A stretch of 64,000 nucleotides of DNA from Tsukamurella conjunctivitidis (GTDB lineage: Bacteria > Actinomycetota > Actinomycetes > Mycobacteriales > Mycobacteriaceae), in assembly GCF_007858475.1 (NCBI RefSeq), contig NZ_VIGX01000016.1, forward strand, positions 21,029 through 85,028. Reading direction: 5' to 3'. Positions 1 through 7,766 of the stretch are shown here, piece after piece; the stretch's first letter is position 1; every line of letters begins with the position of its first letter. The notes under the pieces were generated by a model. The model had not been told where the DNA came from. It did not search any database and saw only the letters and a program-made list of their open reading frames with translations. The position numbers were made by a program, and so were the translations under genes.

Positions 1-856
1 TCACCTGGAACAGGTGCGTGACCACCATGTCCTTGTACGCGCCGGTGGGCTCGTAGAACGCCGCGCGCGCGTCGAGTCCCAGCGATTCGGGGATGTCGAT
101 CTGCACGTGGTCGATGAAGTTGCGGTTCCAGATCGGCTCGAACAAGCCGTTGGCGAAGCGGAAGGCCAGGATGTTCTGGGCGGCCTCCTTGCCGAGGAAG
201 TGATCGATCCGGAAGATCTGCTTCTCTTTGAAGGTCTTGTGCACCTCGTCGTTGAGGGCCAGCGCCGATTCCAGGTCCTCGCCGAAGGGCTTCTCCATGA
301 TCACCCGCGAGCGGTCGACGAGGCCCGCCGCGTTGAGCGTCTCGATCACCTTGGTCGCGGCCTTGGGCGGCACGCTGAGGTAGTAGAGGCGGCGCACCCG
401 CTCGCGGTCGCCCTGCGCGTCCGCGTCGGCCAGCTCCTGCTCCTTCGTCGCGACCGCTTCGGCGAGCGCGGTGGGCCCGGCGGAGGTGTTGACGTAGGAG
501 AGCTTGGGCGCGAAGAGTTCCCACTGCTCGGCGGTGAGCTTGCGGGCGCCGAGCTCGTCGATCGCCTTCTTGGCGAAGGCGCGGAACTCGTCGTCGGTCA
601 TGTCGTCGAGGCTGGTGCCGATCACGCGCATGTCGGGCGCGAGGCCGGAGACCGCGAGATATCCGAGCCCGCACAGGAGTTTGCGCCGCGCGAGATCGCC
701 GGTGGCGCCGAACAGCACCACCAGCGTGGGATCGTCCTGCGGAGCCGTGCGGGAGCGCCGCGTGGAGCCGCTGGGGTACGCGATCGTCTGTGCCTCCTGA
801 AGCCGTTCCGCCTTCGCGTCGTCCTGGGTCGATTCTGGCGTGCTCGCGTCCGTCAC
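1..856 (-). CDS. zwf: Glucose-6-phosphate dehydrogenase, 3' end outside the window
   Basis: Catalyses the first step of the oxidative pentose phosphate pathway, glucose-6-phosphate to 6-phosphogluconolactone with NADP reduction, in the cytosol. The 285 visible residues include the N-terminal dinucleotide-binding motif FGATGDLARRKL and the substrate/active-site signature IDHFLGKE, and they end inside the conserved region around YKDMVVTHLFQ, so the C-terminal half lies beyond base 1. The start chosen is a GTG at 856, giving VTDASTPES. The first 40 or so residues before the Rossmann core look disordered, so a later start cannot be excluded. The family assignment is firm. Confidence 0.93.
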   Translation of the reverse strand, partial: MTDASTPESTQDDAKAERLQEAQTIAYPSGSTRRSRTAPQDDPTLVVLFGATGDLARRKLLCGLGYLAVSGLAPDMRVIGTSLDDMTDDEFRAFAKKAIDELGARKLTAEQWELFAPKLSYVNTSAGPTALAEAVATKEQELADADAQGDRERVRRLYYLSVPPKAATKVIETLNAAGLVDRSRVIMEKPFGEDLESALALNDEVHKTFKEKQIFRIDHFLGKEAAQNILAFRFANGLFEPIWNRNFIDHVQIDIPESLGLDARAAFYEPTGAYKDMVVTHLFQV

Positions 857-916
857 GGGAGGAATCGTCGCATTCTCCGACGGTCCGCGCGCGACGGCAC
901 GGCGATCGGGTCCGAT

Positions 917-1423
917 TCATCCCGCTGCGTCCGGCAGCAGCCGGACCGGTGCGGCGCCGACGAGCAGCAACGGGTTGAAGTACTCGGCGGCGTGTCCCGC
1001 GCCGCGGCGCAGGCCCCAGTGCAGGCACGCCGCCGCCGGGCAGCCCTCGTGCCCTGCGGCGACGCGGCCCAGTGGCGATCCGATCCCCACTCCGTCGCCC
1101 ACGCGGACTACCGGATCGGCGATCGGCTCGTACGTGGTGAGCAGGCCGTTCGGGTGGAGCACCGAGACCACGACGCGGTCGTCGACGCGGCCCACGTGGT
1201 GCACCCGCCCGGCGCCCGCGGCGTAGACCGTCTGGCCGGGGACGGCGGCCAGGTCGGCGCCGCGGTGGCCCCGTCGCCAGCGCTTCTCCGGATTCGCGAA
1301 GGGGCGGGCGACCGCCGGCCGCGGGTCCAGCGGCCAGTCGTAGTCGCCCGCCGCCACCGGAGCGGGCGCGCAGGCGCGCGCGACGATGAGGGCGACGAGG
1401 GCGGCACGGACGGCGGTACGCAT
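917..1423 (-). CDS. Secreted M23-family (LytM-like) peptidase
   Basis: Probable cell-wall-acting zinc endopeptidase of 168 residues. The first 25 residues form a signal peptide (a hydrophobic stretch after MRTAVRAALV, then an Ala-rich end). The mature part carries the M23 metal-binding motif in GHRGADLAA and the distal motif as CLHWGL, where the first His of the usual HxH is Cys, a variant I recall in actinobacterial relatives. In Mycobacterium the homologous M23 gene lies next to rpsB; here about 12 kb separates them. The ATG at 1423 is the only reasonable start. Target bond and metal dependence are inferred from the family. Confidence 0.85.
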   Translation of the reverse strand: MRTAVRAALVALIVARACAPAPVAAGDYDWPLDPRPAVARPFANPEKRWRRGHRGADLAAVPGQTVYAAGAGRVHHVGRVDDRVVVSVLHPNGLLTTYEPIADPVVRVGDGVGIGSPLGRVAAGHEGCPAAACLHWGLRRGAGHAAEYFNPLLLVGAAPVRLLPDAAG

Positions 1424-1473
1424 GTCCCGACGGTGCCGCAGCAGTCCCGTGGGGGACGAGCCGCGCGGTGCCT

Positions 1474-1502
1474 CCTGTGGACGGATCCCGCGTTTCCACA
1501 GG
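1474..1502. repeat. 8-bp perfect inverted repeat upstream of the M23 gene
   Basis: CCTGTGGA at 1474-1481 and TCCACAGG at 1495-1502 are exact inverted copies separated by 13 bases, in the gap between the M23 gene and the methyltransferase gene upstream of it. It may be an operator for the M23 gene or an RNA hairpin. No regulator can be named. Confidence 0.3.
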
Positions 1503-1525
1503 GGCTTGACACCGCCCGTCCCGGG

Positions 1526-2833
1526 CTACGTGCGGGTGTCTCCGGGGAGCCGGCGCGGCCCGCCGCCGAGCGCGTCGGCGGCGACCTGCAGGATCGGGGC
1601 GATCAGGGGCGCCCGGAGCACCCAGCCGACGACCGCCCAACCCAGCCCGAGGTGTTCGAGGCCGCGACCGATCGCGCCGAGCCCCGACGCCGACGCGGCG
1701 GGGGTGCCGTCCGCGGCGGTGCGGGTGTAGTGCACGCGGCGCAGGCCGGCCGGATGGCCCTCCGCGGCGCGGATCCGCAGCTGCTCCGGAGCCCGCCGCG
1801 CGAACCACTCGCCGACCGGCGCGCAGACCGAGCAGGTCGCGGACACCCACAGCTCGGCCTCCCCGTCGCCGTCGACGGGCCGCCGCCGCGGGCGCCACGC
1901 GGGTACCCCGCGCCGGTAGTCGCCCCACGCGGGTCCGCATCGCCGCTGTAACTCGCCGTCCTCGTGCAGGGCCGCCAGACCCGCGGAGAACACGACCGCG
2001 ACCAGGGCGGCCGCGGCGAGCCGCCACTCGAGCAGGGCCGCGGCCTCGACGAGCAGGATCGCCGCGGCGCAGGCCTGCATTGGATTCGCGACGTAGGCGT
2101 ACGGCCCCGTCCGGACCAGGCGCGGCGGGGGATCCCAGGGGAACGGCGTGCCGCCGTGGTCGGCGAACTCCCCGACCGCGCGCTGGGCGACGATCGCGAG
2201 CAGCACGCCGGCCTGCACCCACAACGACAGCACCGGGCGGGGCCACACGGCGAGCGCCTCGCCCCACGTCCGGCCCGCGACGGCCAGTGCGACCGAGGGG
2301 AGGCACCACGCGAGGATCGCCGTGAACAGCACCGTCTGCAGCCACGAGCGCACCCGCACGGCCCGCCCGCGCGCCGTCAGCTCGCCCAGCACGAGCCCGG
2401 GGACGAGCGCGAGCGCCACGGCGAGCGCCTCGCCCCACAGCCAGGTGCGCCCGAGTACGACGAGCGGCTCGAGGGAGGCCATGGCGAGCAGGTCCGCGGC
2501 GATGAGGACGGCTCCGGTGAGCGCGGGCCGCACCACCGCGCCCAGCAGCACCGGCACCGCACCCCACAGGACGGCCCAGCCGAGGACGACGTCGATCGGC
2601 ACGCCCGACCAGGTCGATCCGTCCACCGGATGGTCGGGGCTGCCGAAGGACCACCAGCCCGCCCGGACCGCGACGGCGTTCAGGGCGACCAGCGCCACCG
2701 CGTTCCAGAGCGCGCCGAGGGCAGCGCCGGCCCGGCGTCGCCGATCGGCGGTGAGTGCCGCGGCCACCGCGAGCAGCCACGGGACCAGGGCCACGGCGGG
2801 CCGCAGCACCTCCAGCGGCAGTGCGGTGCCCAC
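1526..2833 (-). CDS. ICMT/PEMT-like membrane methyltransferase fused to a DCC (DUF393)-like domain
   Basis: A 435-residue polytopic membrane protein. Roughly residues 1-230 are hydrophobic helices. Around residue 240 comes RTGPYAYVANPMQ and around 290 comes HEDGELQRRCGPAWGDYR, together the SAM-binding C-terminal signature of isoprenylcysteine carboxyl methyltransferase and phospholipid methyltransferase families. A further section near 325-420 begins with ATCSVC and ends in the helix pattern (GLGWAVVGWVLR) of DCC/DUF393 thiol proteins. The GTG start lies one base after the upstream stop, so translation is coupled to the SRPBCC protein and M48 peptidase genes. Substrate is unknown. Joining ICMT-like and DCC-like parts in one chain looks unusual. 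Confidence 0.7.
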   Translation of the reverse strand: MGTALPLEVLRPAVALVPWLLAVAAALTADRRRRAGAALGALWNAVALVALNAVAVRAGWWSFGSPDHPVDGSTWSGVPIDVVLGWAVLWGAVPVLLGAVVRPALTGAVLIAADLLAMASLEPLVVLGRTWLWGEALAVALALVPGLVLGELTARGRAVRVRSWLQTVLFTAILAWCLPSVALAVAGRTWGEALAVWPRPVLSLWVQAGVLLAIVAQRAVGEFADHGGTPFPWDPPPRLVRTGPYAYVANPMQACAAAILLVEAAALLEWRLAAAALVAVVFSAGLAALHEDGELQRRCGPAWGDYRRGVPAWRPRRRPVDGDGEAELWVSATCSVCAPVGEWFARRAPEQLRIRAAEGHPAGLRRVHYTRTAADGTPAASASGLGAIGRGLEHLGLGWAVVGWVLRAPLIAPILQVAADALGGGPRRLPGDTRT

Positions 2834-2834
2834 G

Positions 2835-3887
2835 TCAGCCGGGGAGGGCGAGCGAGCCGACGAGGTAGTCCGCCGCCCGCTGGGCGACGGTCCGCTCCAG
2901 CGGGGTCCAGTACGCCGCGGGCGCGAGGCGTCGCTCGAAGGTCAGCGACCAGGTGACGCGCGTGCCGCCGTCGGCGGACGCCCAGCGCACCGTCGAGGCG
3001 CGCCAGGCGAGCCAGGTCGCGATCGGGGTGTCGTCCTGTTCCGCGACGTAGTCGACGGAGCGGTCGCCCGCCGCGGCCACGCGGAGCGTCAGGGTCGACG
3101 GGGCGGTGCCCCAGTGGTGCCCGTGCAGCGGCGCCGCGCGCCGCGGCGCCCCGCTGAAGACGATGTGCCGCGCGTCGCCCGGCGCCAGGCCCTCCGAGTG
3201 GTCCTCGAGCGGGCGGGGGAAGCCGAGCGCCAGGAGACCGGTGGGCTCCACGAAGCGCAGCGGCCCGGCGACGGCGGCGCGGACCTGCTCCGGCGGGGCG
3301 GCCACGATCCGCTCGGCGACGACGGTGTTCTCGGCCGGCAGCGTCAGGGCGGGGACCGCGCCCTCCGTCGACGCGACGGCCAGCAGGATCGCCGGCACGA
3401 CGACCGCCCGTGCGCCCCGCGCGGTGTTGCGGGCCGCCTTGACCAGGACCGCGACGAGCAGGGCGACCGCGTAGACGAGTGGCGCCGCGAACAGGATGCA
3501 CACCACGCCCTCGCCGGCGAAGATCGCGGCGATCAGCAGGAACAGCGTGGTGCCCTTGAGCACGATGCCGTAGGCACTGGTCGACGGTCGGGAGATCACG
3601 AGCAGGGCGGCCAACAGGGCGGGCAGCCCGACGTAGAACACCGACGTCTGGTTGAGCCAGCCGTTCATGGATCGCATCAGCAGGCTGCCGATGATGCAGA
3701 CCACGATGAGCGCGAGCATCGTGAGCACCGCGGGCCGTCGGCTCAACGGCACCGGCTCGGCGTTCTCCCGGTCCGCGATCTCCGCGTCCGCGGCGCCGTC
3801 CGACGAGTCGGCGGACGGCGTGGGCTCGTCGGCCCCGGGCGCGGGTTCGGTCCCGCCCGGGGAATCCGGCGGAGGGGGAGTACTCAC
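2835..3887 (-). CDS. Membrane protein with C-terminal SRPBCC-like domain
   Basis: A 350-residue protein. Residues 1-50 are an acidic Pro/Ser-rich cytoplasmic tail, about 52-165 hold several hydrophobic helices, and about 180-345 read like a START/SRPBCC lipid- or polyketide-binding domain (repeated short strands such as VVAERIVAAPPEQV and TRVTWSLTFERRL, then a long C-terminal helix). No catalytic residues can be assigned. It starts with a GTG inside a GTGA overlap with the M48 peptidase stop and ends one base before the methyltransferase start, so it is the middle gene of a three-gene operon. A lipid-handling role is inference only. Confidence 0.6.
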   Translation of the reverse strand: MSTPPPPDSPGGTEPAPGADEPTPSADSSDGAADAEIADRENAEPVPLSRRPAVLTMLALIVVCIIGSLLMRSMNGWLNQTSVFYVGLPALLAALLVISRPSTSAYGIVLKGTTLFLLIAAIFAGEGVVCILFAAPLVYAVALLVAVLVKAARNTARGARAVVVPAILLAVASTEGAVPALTLPAENTVVAERIVAAPPEQVRAAVAGPLRFVEPTGLLALGFPRPLEDHSEGLAPGDARHIVFSGAPRRAAPLHGHHWGTAPSTLTLRVAAAGDRSVDYVAEQDDTPIATWLAWRASTVRWASADGGTRVTWSLTFERRLAPAAYWTPLERTVAQRAADYLVGSLALPG

Positions 3888-4951
3888 TCGCCCTCGTCGT
3901 ACTTGCGGGCCGAGTTACGACGCCACTCGTCGATCTTGCGGCCCACCCCGGTCGCCACGTCCGTGACACCCTGCCCGACCGTGTTCACCGCCGACGCTCC
4001 GAAGTCGCGCAGCGTGGTGATGAGCGGGTCGGCCGAGGCGTCGAAGCCGTCCTTGTAGGTGCGGGCGGCGGTCCTGAACTCGTCGGCGGTGCTCGCCTTG
4101 TCGTCGTCGGCACGCCGCGGGTAGTCGCCGCCGATGATGCGTCCGTAGTCGCCGCGCTCCACCCAGCGGTTCAGGTCGGCGGCGCGGATTACGGAGAACG
4201 GGTGGGACTGCAGTTCCAGGTTCAGCAGCTTGAGCACACCGTCGCGCAGGTCGCCGGTGCGCTCGTACTCCGCGGCCTGGGCGAGGAAGCGCTGCGTGTC
4301 CATCTCGCCGAGCTGGGTGCCGCCCGCGGTCTTCATGTGCACGCGCATCGCGATGTCGGGGTCCTGCACGCACAGCAGCCCCGCGCGGTCGCCCGACAGT
4401 TCGGACTTGCGCTGCCACTCCATCAGGGCCGCGACGAGCGCGCGCAGGGCCCAGCCGCCGATCGGGATCAGCCCGAACGTCCCCGCGAGGCGCATCAGGT
4501 GCATGAGCATGGTGCGGTACACGGCGTGACCGGACAGCGCGTGGCCGAGCTCATGGCCGATCACGAAGCGCTGCTCCTCCGCGTCCAACAGCTCCAGCAG
4601 CCCGGTGTTGATCACGATGAAGGGCCTGTCCATGCCGATCGTGAGGGCGTTCACGGTGGGGCTCTGCACCACGTAGAGCTCGGGAACGGTGTCCGCGTCG
4701 AGCACGCGCGCGCAGTCCGCGAGCATCTCGTGCAGGTCCCGGAACTGCCGATCGTCCACGCGCACCGCCGAGGCGAGGAAGAGAAGTCGGTGCTGGCGCT
4801 CGCGCAACAGCGCCGAGATCGCCTTGAGCACGGTGTCGAAGCCCTTGAGGCTGCGCAACGCGACGAGCGCGGCACGGTCCGCGGGGTGCTCCCACGCGCG
4901 GGTGCTGATTCCAGGTAGCGAACGGTAGCTTCTGGACACTGAATCGGTCAT
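3884..4951 (-). CDS. M48-family zinc metallopeptidase
   Basis: A 355-residue M48 (HtpX/Ste24-type) peptidase. Zinc ligands are in HELGH at about residues 133-137, and the third-ligand region ELSGDRAGLL follows after a hydrophobic segment at about 150-170. The C-terminal 100 residues are polar and end in a charged tail. The ATG at 4951 is preferred over the in-frame GTG at 4960 because a TAACGT hexamer ends seven bases before the ATG, fitting a leaderless mRNA; that hexamer overlaps the stop of the upstream MFS gene. First gene of an operon with the SRPBCC and ICMT-like proteins. Confidence 0.85.
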   Translation of the reverse strand: MTDSVSRSYRSLPGISTRAWEHPADRAALVALRSLKGFDTVLKAISALLRERQHRLLFLASAVRVDDRQFRDLHEMLADCARVLDADTVPELYVVQSPTVNALTIGMDRPFIVINTGLLELLDAEEQRFVIGHELGHALSGHAVYRTMLMHLMRLAGTFGLIPIGGWALRALVAALMEWQRKSELSGDRAGLLCVQDPDIAMRVHMKTAGGTQLGEMDTQRFLAQAAEYERTGDLRDGVLKLLNLELQSHPFSVIRAADLNRWVERGDYGRIIGGDYPRRADDDKASTADEFRTAARTYKDGFDASADPLITTLRDFGASAVNTVGQGVTDVATGVGRKIDEWRRNSARKYDEGE

Positions 4952-4961
4952 GCGGGTCACG

Positions 4962-6158
4962 TTACCGGCTCGCGGTTGGCGTTCGCTTGGCGATCACGAA
5001 GGACGCAGCAGCGCCCAGTGCGCAGAGCACCATGACCGTGCCGAGCACCACGGGGTTCCCGCCGATCCCCGCGAACAGGGCCGCGACGCCGCCCAGCACC
5101 ATCCGGGCCGCCCCCAGCGCCGCGGAGGCGGTGCCGGCCAGGTCGCCGTGGTCGTCGAGAGCGAGTGCAGACACCGTGGGCATGACGAGGCCGAGGCTCG
5201 AGACCGTCACGAACAGGGACGCGATCACGAGGGGAGGTTGCGCAGCGGCGAGCGCGGCCAGCGACGCGACGGCGCCGATCGTCATGCCGGCCAGGCCGAT
5301 CCGGACCAGCGTGGTCACGGGTACGCGGCCCACCAGCCGCCCGGCGACGATGTTCGTCGAGAGAAGTCCTACCGCGTTGACGGCGAAGACCAGGCTGAAC
5401 TCCGATTCGGAGTAGCCGTAGTGGCTCTGGAAGACGAACGCCGAGGTGGAGATGTAGGCGAACATCGCCGCGAAGGCCAGGCCGCCGGTCAGCGTCAGCG
5501 CGACGAAGCGCCGATCCCGGGCCAGCGCGGCGAAACCGCCCGCCACGGACCCCCAGCCGACCGGTCGACGGTCGGCCGCCGCGAGAGTCTCCGGTACCGA
5601 GACGACCGCGACCGCGAGCAGCGCCACGCCGAGCACGCCCAGCACCACGAACAGCCCGCGCCAGTCGGTGACCCGCAGCAGCTGCGCTCCCGCGAGCGGG
5701 GCGACGATCGGAGCCACGCCACCGACGGCCATGAGCGCGGAGATCATGCGGGCCGCCGCGACCCCGTCGAACAGGTCGCGGACGATCGCCAGGCTCAGCA
5801 CGATCCCGGCGGCTCCCGCCGCGCCCTGCAGCAGGCGCGCGGCGTCCAGCAGGTACACCGACGGCGCGGCCGCGCACAGCAGCGAGCTGACGATGAACAG
5901 GGCCATGCCGGCGATCATCGGCCGGCGGCGGCCGATCGAATCCGACAGCGGCCCCACGAAGATCTGACCGACGGCGAGTCCGATCAGGCACGCGGTGAGC
6001 GTCGCCTGGATGGCGGGCTGGGAGGCACCGAGATCTCCGGCGGCGGCGGGCAGGGCGGGGAGGTACAGATCGGTCGTGATCGGACCGAACGCCGACAGCG
6101 AGCCCAGGATGAGGGCCAGTCGCAGGTCTCCCCGGGAGTTCGCGCGAGAATCTGACAC
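4962..6158 (-). CDS. Bcr/CflA-type MFS drug-resistance transporter
   Basis: A 398-residue, 12-helix major facilitator. The N-terminal pattern ITTDLYLPALPAAAGDLG is characteristic of the Bcr/CflA subfamily of proton-driven efflux pumps, and the loop 2-3 motif appears as GPLSDSIGRRRP. The GTG at 6158 gives VSDSRANSRGDLRL and leaves the first helix intact; a weak GGA lies upstream. It precedes the M48 operon on the same strand, and the M48 -10 hexamer overlaps this gene's stop, so read-through into that operon is possible. Substrate unknown. Confidence 0.8.
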   Translation of the reverse strand: MSDSRANSRGDLRLALILGSLSAFGPITTDLYLPALPAAAGDLGASQPAIQATLTACLIGLAVGQIFVGPLSDSIGRRRPMIAGMALFIVSSLLCAAAPSVYLLDAARLLQGAAGAAGIVLSLAIVRDLFDGVAAARMISALMAVGGVAPIVAPLAGAQLLRVTDWRGLFVVLGVLGVALLAVAVVSVPETLAAADRRPVGWGSVAGGFAALARDRRFVALTLTGGLAFAAMFAYISTSAFVFQSHYGYSESEFSLVFAVNAVGLLSTNIVAGRLVGRVPVTTLVRIGLAGMTIGAVASLAALAAAQPPLVIASLFVTVSSLGLVMPTVSALALDDHGDLAGTASAALGAARMVLGGVAALFAGIGGNPVVLGTVMVLCALGAAASFVIAKRTPTASR

Positions 6159-6233
6159 CGGTCGATCCAACCGCAGGTGCCGGCCCGGCGACAATCCGGC
6201 CGGGCCGTGGTTCGACGGTTCCGCGGCGGGGCG

Positions 6234-6239
6234 TAGCAT
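6234..6239 (+). promoter_or_regulatory. Putative -10 element (TAGCAT) for the DAACS symporter transcript
   Basis: TAGCAT matches TANNNT and ends seven bases before a GTG at 6247. No good -35 is visible. A transcript starting here would have a leader of about 137 bases before the symporter ATG at 6384. Confidence 0.4.
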
Positions 6240-6246
6240 TCGTCGG

Positions 6247-6318
6247 GTGCAGTGCCTCCTCACGAGTCGGCGGTTCGTCGACCAGGTGCAGACGGCCAGC
6301 GCGCTCTGTCGCCGCTGA
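6247..6318 (+). CDS. Putative leaderless 23-codon leader ORF upstream of the symporter gene
   Basis: A GTG seven bases after TAGCAT opens a 23-codon frame with Cys at codons 3 and 21 and ends in TGA at 6316-6318, 65 bases before the symporter start. Spacing and position resemble leaderless regulatory small ORFs described in mycobacteria. A hairpin with stems at 6345-6349 and 6354-6358 lies between it and the symporter. It could equally be chance; no family is recognisable in the peptide. Confidence 0.3.
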   Translation: MQCLLTSRRFVDQVQTASALCRR

Positions 6319-6383
6319 TCCGTCCCGTTCCCGCACGCCTTCTCGCCCGCATCCGGGCCTCTCGATCTCCTAAGGACACGACT

Positions 6384-7766
6384 ATGTCCTCTGCCGTCAC
6401 CCCTGCGCAGAAGCCCTCCCGCATCCCGCCCCTGCTGAAGAACTTCGGCTTCCAGATCATCGTCGGCCTCATCGCCGGCGTGCTCCTGGGGCTCCTCGCC
6501 CGCAGCATGCCGCCCGCCGCCGACGGCAACGTCAACTGGCTGGTCGGCACGCTCAAGACGATCGGTTCCAGCTACGTCAAGCTGCTGACCGTGGCCGTCG
6601 TGCCGCTCGTGGTGACCGCGGTCATCGCGTCGATCGCCAACCTGCGCAACGTCACCAATGCGGCGCGGCTGGCGGGCAAGACGCTGCTGTGGTTCGCGAT
6701 CACCGCGTTCATCTCGGTCATCATCGGGATCATCCTCGGCCTGGTGCTGCAGCCCGGCGCGCACACCACCGTGACCGGCGACGGCAAGGCGCCGTCGAGC
6801 ACGGGTTCGTGGTGGGCCTTCCTGACCGGCCTGGTCCCGTCGAACTTCCTGGGCCTGCAGGCCAAGGCCTCCGACGGTTCCGTCTCGCTCAGCTTCAACG
6901 TTCTGCAGGTGCTCGTGGTGGCGGCCGCGATCGGCATCGCCGCGCTGAAGGTCGGTGACAAGGCCGAGCCCTTCATCACCTTCAACGCCTCGCTGCTCGC
7001 CATCATCCAGAAGGTGCTGTGGTGGATCATCCGCCTCGCGCCGATCGGCACCGCCGCGCTCATCGGCACCGCGGTCGCGACCTACGGCTGGGACGCGATC
7101 GGCTCCCTCGGCGTCTTCACGGGCGCGATCTACCTGGGCCTGCTGATCGTGGGGCTCGTGGTGTATCCGCTGATCATCAAGGCGCACGGGCTGTCGGTGA
7201 AGCAGTTCTTCAGCGGCGTCTGGCCGGCCGCGCAACTCGGCTTCGTCTCCCGCAGCTCGATCGGCACCCTGCCCGTGACCGAGCGGGTCACCGAGCGGAA
7301 TCTCGGCGTGCCGCGCGAGTACGCGTCCTTCGCGGTGCCGCTCGGCGCGACCACGAAGATGGACGGCTGCGCGGCGATCTACCCGGCGATCGCGGCGATC
7401 TTCGTGGCGCAGTTCTTCCACGTGCCGCTCGATTTCACCGACTACCTGCTCATCGTGATCGTCTCGGTGATCGGCTCCGCCGCCACCGCGGGCACCACCG
7501 GCGCCACCGTGATGCTGACCCTCACGCTCTCCACCCTCGGGCTGCCGCTCGCGGGTGTCGGGCTGCTGCTGGCCGTCGAGCCGATCGTCGATATGGGCCG
7601 CACCGCGCTCAACGTGACCGGCCAGGCGCTGGTCCCGACGATCGTCGCGAAGCAGGAGGGCATCCTCGACGAGGACGCCTACAACGCTCCGCGCAAGGAC
7701 GTCTACGCGGACGAGTCCGCCGAGCCGGCAGTCGACACGACCGAGCGGGTTCCCGCTACAGCGTGA
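6384..7766 (+). CDS. Dicarboxylate/amino acid:cation symporter (DAACS family)
   Basis: A 460-residue secondary transporter of the GltP/DctA family in the cytoplasmic membrane. Family landmarks are the serine-rich hairpin SRSSIGTLPVT, the ion/substrate-site motif GATTKMDG (Lys replaces the Asn of the usual NMDG) and VDMGRTALNVTG, which keeps the Asp and Arg that contact the substrate carboxylate. Start chosen at ATG 6384 because AAGGA at 6372-6376 is a good ribosome-binding site; upstream in-frame sequence has no membrane character. The substrate (glutamate, C4-dicarboxylate or neutral amino acid) cannot be decided. Convergent with, and overlapping by 11 bases, the oxidoreductase gene. Confidence 0.85.
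   Translation: MSSAVTPAQKPSRIPPLLKNFGFQIIVGLIAGVLLGLLARSMPPAADGNVNWLVGTLKTIGSSYVKLLTVAVVPLVVTAVIASIANLRNVTNAARLAGKTLLWFAITAFISVIIGIILGLVLQPGAHTTVTGDGKAPSSTGSWWAFLTGLVPSNFLGLQAKASDGSVSLSFNVLQVLVVAAAIGIAALKVGDKAEPFITFNASLLAIIQKVLWWIIRLAPIGTAALIGTAVATYGWDAIGSLGVFTGAIYLGLLIVGLVVYPLIIKAHGLSVKQFFSGVWPAAQLGFVSRSSIGTLPVTERVTERNLGVPREYASFAVPLGATTKMDGCAAIYPAIAAIFVAQFFHVPLDFTDYLLIVIVSVIGSAATAGTTGATVMLTLTLSTLGLPLAGVGLLLAVEPIVDMGRTALNVTGQALVPTIVAKQEGILDEDAYNAPRKDVYADESAEPAVDTTERVPATA

Noticed and set aside
1474-1502. DnaA boxes
   Set aside because: TCCACA halves resemble TTGTCCACA only partly, there are just two, and no dnaA/dnaN genes are near.
14-1951. Long plus-strand open frame over zwf and the M23 gene
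   Set aside because: It is antisense to genes with clear motifs, is Arg/Gly-rich without family features, and such frames are expected in very GC-rich DNA.
6159-7421. Upstream extension of the Bcr-type MFS gene by about 420 codons
   Set aside because: The extension is antisense to the DAACS symporter and has no membrane or other domain character; the MFS fold starts right after GTG 6158.
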